Positions 59,775 through 64,000 of a DNA stretch of 64,000 bases are shown here, in pieces. A program made the translations under genes and the position numbers. Source of the DNA: Chondrosia reniformis (taxonomy: Eukaryota; Porifera; Demospongiae; Chondrillida; Chondrillidae). The notes beneath the pieces are model-generated. The model was not told the DNA's origin and did not search any database. It was given only the letters and a program-made list of their open reading frames with translations. Position 1 is the stretch's first letter. Each line of letters opens with the position of its first letter. The stretch lies in assembly GCA_947172415.1 (NCBI GenBank), contig OX359196.1:4528501-4592500 (forward strand). Reading direction: 5' to 3'.

Positions 59775-60570
59775 ATGGCGATGTCTTACCACGTGTTGTT
59801 TTTGTTAATCTCTTCTGCTTTTTATGAATCAGTTAATGGTGAAGGTTAGTATAGGGCGATAATCAAAATAAAGCATATATATATAATTTGGATTTAGTCT
59901 TGTTATGATGCTAAATTACAAGTTTAACCACTAATGCAGTCACATGAGTTGATATTGAAGGCTTTATACAATATCTGTCACTGAATATTGTCGTTCTAGG
60001 TGCTTGTGAAGTTTATCCTAACACTTATTCGACGTCCGAAGTGATTCTCTCTAAAGAAACGGTTCTTATCACAGAATTCAATCTAAAGTGCTCGGGCGAT
60101 TACGCCAAAGTAGTGAGTGAAGCGAGTATATAACGGTTTGTTGTCTCTTTTAGCCATATCACTGTAAACCTTATTGCCAATCAGGAGTCTTGGTACGCAG
60201 AGTTAAACGGGAGGATAGTAGCGGCTGTTCACGAGCCGGATAGTAGTACTTTTCAGGTAACTGTATCAGATAGTCACGCCTCCTTCCCAGCTGGGACCTA
60301 CCAGTTCAACTTCTACACAGACGATAGTATTGGAGACGTGAGAAAGGTACTTGTTGGAAATATACATATAGATATCGACTTTTAATAGCTGCATCATTGC
60401 AGGTTTTAGCTTAACCAAGTTTTATAGTTAAAGAAAGCTTTGCCTATTTGTCATTAAATGAGTGATCAATGACTTACCGTAAAAGGTACTATTTTTGCCT
60501 CTGTTAGGCTTTACGAAGCGGTGAGCAAGTGGACACCAAGCCAGTCTTTAGCATACCATTAAATCATGGA
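59775..60570 (+). CDS. SSR4: Translocon-associated protein delta (lumenal part; last exon not found)
   Basis: Exons at 59775-59844, 60000-60109, 60154-60346 and 60508-60570. Exon 1 encodes a signal peptide (MAMSYHVLFLLISSAFYESV). Exon 2 gives ACEVYPNTYSTSEVILSKET and TEFNLKC, matching TRAP-delta ([20 protein letters not shown]). Exon 3 includes FPAGTYQFNFYTDD (human AHAGTYEVRFFDEE), and exon 4 gives ALRSGEQVDTKPVFSIPLNH. TRAP-delta is one of four subunits of the ER translocon-associated complex (family knowledge). Exons 2 and 3 do not join in frame by any standard splice pair: exon 2 ends at phase 0 while exon 3 needs phase 2. The 44-bp intron between them is very short. The final exon with the membrane helix was not found before the window ends or before unrelated repeats begin. 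Confidence 0.75.
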
Positions 60571-61205
60571 GTGAGCACATATATGTATATGGTATAGATA
60601 AGATATACGTAGGTGTATAGATATATGGCACAATTTGTTCTTGAATTTCTGAGATTACTGTGGTACACATGTATCATTAAACCCCAAGATCGGAGCAGAT
60701 CAGAAAACAGTACTAGTACTAACAAATGCCCTGAGCTGGTAAATATGTATGTGTACGGTCAAAACAGTGGGGTGCCAAGCAGCAGCAGCCCCTATATCCT
60801 CCGTGTCACTCTTATTGCACAACCGTGGAGATGATATTGACATAGAGGATAGGATCTGGGCATAAGACTACCCAGCTGCCAGGTATGATAATTACACTAG
60901 TCTTGCGTAGCCCAGACTGCTATTTAGCCTCCATATTTTCTTGATGACGTCATACGGTCGGTGAAATAGGGTAGCCTATACCATTTTTGTTCTGAGCCAC
61001 CAGAACTTGGTACCATGGTAATAATAATATTCATACCTTGTAACGCGTTGTAACCGAGAAAGGCTTCGCGAATTGGAACTTGCCGGCTGTAGACAGCAGC
61101 GTGATGGAGCTTTGTTGCTTCAAAATTGTTGTCAGAATTTACGACACCGTACATGAGTTTCCACTCCCAGCCATGTTTGCATCATGAGAAGTTGGGTCTA
61201 GTGGC
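60571..61205. other. Region after the SSR4 exons, no gene assigned
   Basis: A 76-codon minus-strand frame (60924-61154) lies in GC-richer sequence containing GATGACGTCATACGG, a CRE-like palindrome (TGACGTCA). I do not recognise the protein. The missing SSR4 transmembrane exon was looked for here and not seen. Confidence 0.35.
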
Positions 61206-61207
61206 CA

Positions 61208-61325
61208 GACTAGTACCACCCGTACCACCCGTACCACCCATAGAACCCGTACCACCTGTACCACCCGTACCACCCGTACCACCCATAGAACCCGTACTAC
61301 CCATACCCCCTGTTCTACCTGTACC
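61208..61325 (+). repeat. 9-bp minisatellite with a longer internal cycle
   Basis: The unit GTACCACCC repeats, interrupted regularly by ATAGAACCC, giving a ~54-bp or 63-bp higher cycle. Three frames are open (Val-Pro-Pro on plus, Val-Val-Arg on minus). The regularity at DNA level and absence of exon context argue against coding. Confidence 0.85.
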
Positions 61326-62625
61326 ATTGTGATTATACATAGCTAGTTATACGACAATTCAATAGAGCCATTTCGAAAGTGTGCAATCTTTCCCACAAAT
61401 TTTTACTATTGCCAAAAAGCATATGTACAACATACTGTTGTAGTCTTTGTATTTTGAATAAAATTAGTTATGCTGGTTAGCTGCAGCACTGTAGATTGCA
61501 CCAAATGATTCAAGAAAGATTCAGGCATAGGTTTCTATGCCTTTCCTGTGGATAAAGAAACACAAAAAGCTTGGATCGGGCGATTTTCTAGAACACACTG
61601 GGAACCAATGTGCAATCTCTCCTGGAAATATTTCTTTGCCTGACTGATATATATATATCATTTTCAGCATGTAAAGTAAAAGCAAGGCTTTTTGTGGAGG
61701 GGGTTCGTTTACTTTTTTTAATGTAGTATCCATACGTATTCCTACATGAATGGAATTTGTATAAATAAAAGAAAGTTTTTAGTAGTTAATGGAGGGTTCA
61801 TCATAGTTCTGTCTTCAGTTTGTCTTTTATGGTAAACATTTCGTTGGTGGAAGACCTTCTAATGACCCTAAGCACATAAATCACATTCCTACCATCTTTG
61901 TCAATAAGAAGAGAAGGATTAATATTCAATGAGGATAGGGAAGCAAAAAGAACCAAAAGGGTGAAAACACAAAAAGATACAGAAGACCTACTTGTAGCTG
62001 TCAAAGGTTTACTTGATTTGAGTTGTGTTTCTAACAAAGAGTCAGTTATCATCATCATCATTTTATTTTACAGCAGGAATTTCTGCATCTGCAAAACTGC
62101 AGCTTTTCATGCAGGCCCTGATTTACATAATAATACAAAAATGTGACATAGTTTACAGTATCTGTTGATTCAGTTATGTGTCAAAGATTTTGTCAATAGC
62201 AGAAATCAGAAATCATTGTTGATCAGTTCAGTTACTGAGACTGAGGTGAGTGCGTAGAACCTCACAAAAGGCTGAATCTGTACTCAAGGATTTTAGTTGA
62301 TTTGACTGGTTGTTGTATAGTTTGGCTTCAGAGTACTCAAAGGAAGACTTGTACAGGTTGGTATGTGGTGGATTTAGATGAAGATTGTTCGCCCCACGGG
62401 GAGAGGTGTATGTGGTGAAGTTGGAAGCCCTAGTTGTGAATTTGCTGTATAGGTAATCAGGGGCGTGTCTGCTTAGGCACCTCCTGACTTGCAGTATCAA
62501 AGCTAATTCTAGGTGAACTGTCCCTGTTTTAACTCAATCAGACATGAGTTATTTAGTAAAGAACAGGAGTTATCCATAAAAACGTCACATCTTTAGAGGA
62601 AAAAATTGTTCGCCTGAATTATGGT
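61326..62625. other. No recognised gene
   Basis: A minus-strand exon-like piece at about 61801-62037 follows GTTAG and ends in TAA with a short hydrophobic run, but resembles nothing I know. The rest is AT-rich with short frames. Confidence 0.35.
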
Positions 62626-62634
62626 ACTGAATTG

Positions 62635-62752
62635 GTATTAATTTGATGGCTAGGAATGATAGTAAGACTAAGCTTTATACTGGTTTGTCCACATATGCTA
62701 AGGCTCTGTTTGAGTATTTGGAACCTGAAATTCTCTTCCTAGCCTTTCTATA
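62635..62752 (+). pseudogene. Decayed transposase fragment (HTH_Tnp_4 / DDE-type)
   Basis: The frame encodes ARNDSKTKLYTGLSTYAKAL followed by FEYLEPEI, then a stop. The pattern 'FYTGL...ALFEYLKP' is the helix-turn-helix that precedes the DDE nuclease in many THAP/Harbinger-like transposases. Upstream and downstream frames are broken. It is probably a remnant of an element different from the THAP piece downstream, because the order is reversed. Confidence 0.55.
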
Positions 62753-63460
62753 GGCAACATTTTGAAATTGAATGTCATAAAGATGCTTGGGTGCCATTGC
62801 TGGAGTTGATCTTGGGTGCCACATCTCTTTCTGGGCTGGCAGAAGCAATTTGACTTTGGTCAGGCAAAAATTACGGGTCCCTGAAAATTTTGCATTAATT
62901 TATATATCTCTGGGACGATGATGCCATGTCCTTCGCACTTATACAACGCAATGCAAGATGGCATCGCTTCCGTACAGTCAAATACTAGTTTTTGGTATTT
63001 GCTTCGAAGAGCCTGAGTGTGTTAAGAAACGTTCGATCTGAAAACGATTCGTATCACAGCCACAAACACCCTCAAAAGGTACTGGTATTAAAAGCCTATT
63101 TGTAAGGTTTTCATTAAAATTTAAAAATGTCAGGTCTGCCGGACCTACTCCGCCGCCCCTGTTGCTTGGGGGCACGTGCCATTGCTGGAGTTGATCTGTT
63201 ACTGTCTTATCTTAGCAGTGTGCCTGTGTCACTCCGTTTGAGGTCTTCAAGATAAAAGAGCAGAGCAGCTGTATAACTACAAGGTTGCCCCTTTCCAGCT
63301 ATACACTTAAAAAACTGCACCAATAACATCATCTGTAGCTTTTAGCACTACATATACAGTATACGTTTTCTTGGCCTTTAAGGATGAAAAACATTATCCC
63401 CTTACAGCAATGTTGTCTTCACCAGCTTGTTGATGTGCCATCTGCAAAGTACTTGTATGC
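62753..63460. other. Repeat-rich stretch, no gene
   Basis: The 22-bp string starting GTGCCATTGCTGGAGTTGAT occurs at about 62792 and 63177, so this is likely a patchwork of old insertions. No protein is recognised. Confidence 0.4.
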
Positions 63461-63461
63461 C

Positions 63462-64000
63462 TTAAAGGGCCACTGAAATGCTCAAAATTGATTTTGAGTT
63501 AGCAGTATTTTTGAAGTAATTTATACCCGAATATACCAAAAATGGCGTTCTTTTGCAGCGAAGACTTTCCTTTGAAGGGAAATCACCGTACTTCCGGACC
63601 ACTTTCTTTAAGCTCGGCTCAAATGCGGTTGAATTGCGGTTTATCGTTAAACGTCATGGTGTGACGTCACATCAGGAATAGATCGCTCGAATCCGTACGT
63701 TACGTATATAGTTTTGTTCGATGAAAAAGCCAGAGCGATGTGTTGCAGCTGGCTGCAATCTTTGAAGACAAGACGGTGTCAGCCTTTACAGATTCCCTAG
63801 CGATGAACAAGTTAAAAAACTTTGGATAAAGCAAGTGAAGACCCACAGAGCTCATTGGGATGGGCCATCCACTTATTCAGTTCTGTGCTCCTACCACTTC
63901 AAAGAAGACTGCTTTGAAGAAGGACCATTGCAGTTAACTAAAGAATATGTTAGTAAAAGAAAGCTAAGGAAGGATGCTATCCCTACAGTATTCCCCAAAG
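63462..64000 (+). mobile_element. 5' part of a DNA transposon with a THAP domain carrying an in-frame stop (runs off window)
   Basis: TTAA at 63462-63465 is followed by AGGGCCACTGAAATGC, like the terminal start of TTAA-inserting animal transposons (Kolobok type by recollection). At 63721 an ATG opens a THAP zinc finger: CVAAGC (first cysteine pair), LYRFPSDEQVKKLWIKQV, CSYHF (Cys and His), DCF, and DAIPTVF. This is the C2CH signature with conserved Trp, Pro and AVPTIF-like end. A TGA at 63763-63765 lies just after the second cysteine, so the copy is dead as read or spliced around it. The open frame continues to the end of the window. Confidence 0.65.

Noticed and set aside
61126-61332. Proline-rich repeat protein (VPPVPP)
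   Set aside because: It is a 9-bp minisatellite with all phases open on both strands, and no exon context.
63763-63765. TGA in the THAP frame read as selenocysteine
   Set aside because: THAP fingers do not use selenocysteine, and no SECIS-like element can be judged within the window. Mutation or splicing is simpler.

Overview
The window reads as a piece of an early-branching animal genome, most likely a demosponge. Genes are split into many small exons by short GT-AG introns, they sit close together on both strands, and several products are animal-type (an ITIH-like VIT/VWA protein, GCP2, GRAMD4, GRASP-1/GRIPAP1, TRMU, TRAP-delta). A protein kinase at 55.6-59.5 kb has the SPLPVLVMER / HRDxTxNN style that I associate with expanded sponge kinases. 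The organism call is inference; I had no database to test it. Exon borders were read by eye from splice motifs, reading frame and recalled family sequence, and may be off by a base or two.

Layout: 0.4-2.3 kb, the 3' part of an ITIH-like secreted VWA protein (+). 3.26-7.12 kb, complete TUBGCP2 (-). A 150-bp divergent promoter with a perfect E2F-type palindrome separates it from GRAMD4 (+, 16 exons, 7.27-14.81 kb). 15.2-15.6 kb holds an orphan pair of exons ending in a tail anchor like that of the SNARE USE1. 16-20 kb is poorly coding and contains a diverged ~1 kb duplication. 20.3-24.6 kb is non-coding but highly patterned: a 17-bp minisatellite, three copies of an intron-like module of 62-65 bp, and two GC-rich islands.

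25.0-43.3 kb is a large satellite array. Monomers of about 169 bp are interrupted five times by an almost identical 1157-bp hairpin-rich block. Spacing between blocks grows by roughly whole monomers, and one block carries a ~430-bp mobile element whose empty site survives in the other four blocks.

43.5-51.1 kb is complete GRIPAP1 (-, about 26 exons), sharing a 138-bp divergent promoter with TRMU (+, 9 exons, 51.3-55.5 kb). TRMU has an intron minisatellite that has copied its own 3' splice site. Only 125 bp downstream starts a 725-residue protein (55.6-59.5 kb) with an unusual order: RGG-rich N-terminus, kinase, duplicated coiled-coil exon, unrecognised beta-rich region, glycine zipper. It is followed by the lumenal exons of TRAP-delta (SSR4), and then by decayed DNA transposons, including a THAP domain with an in-frame stop that runs off the window.

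Most genes here are housekeeping: microtubule nucleation, recycling endosomes, mitochondrial tRNA thiolation and ER translocation. The least explained material is the block-and-satellite array and the RGG-kinase-glycine-zipper protein.
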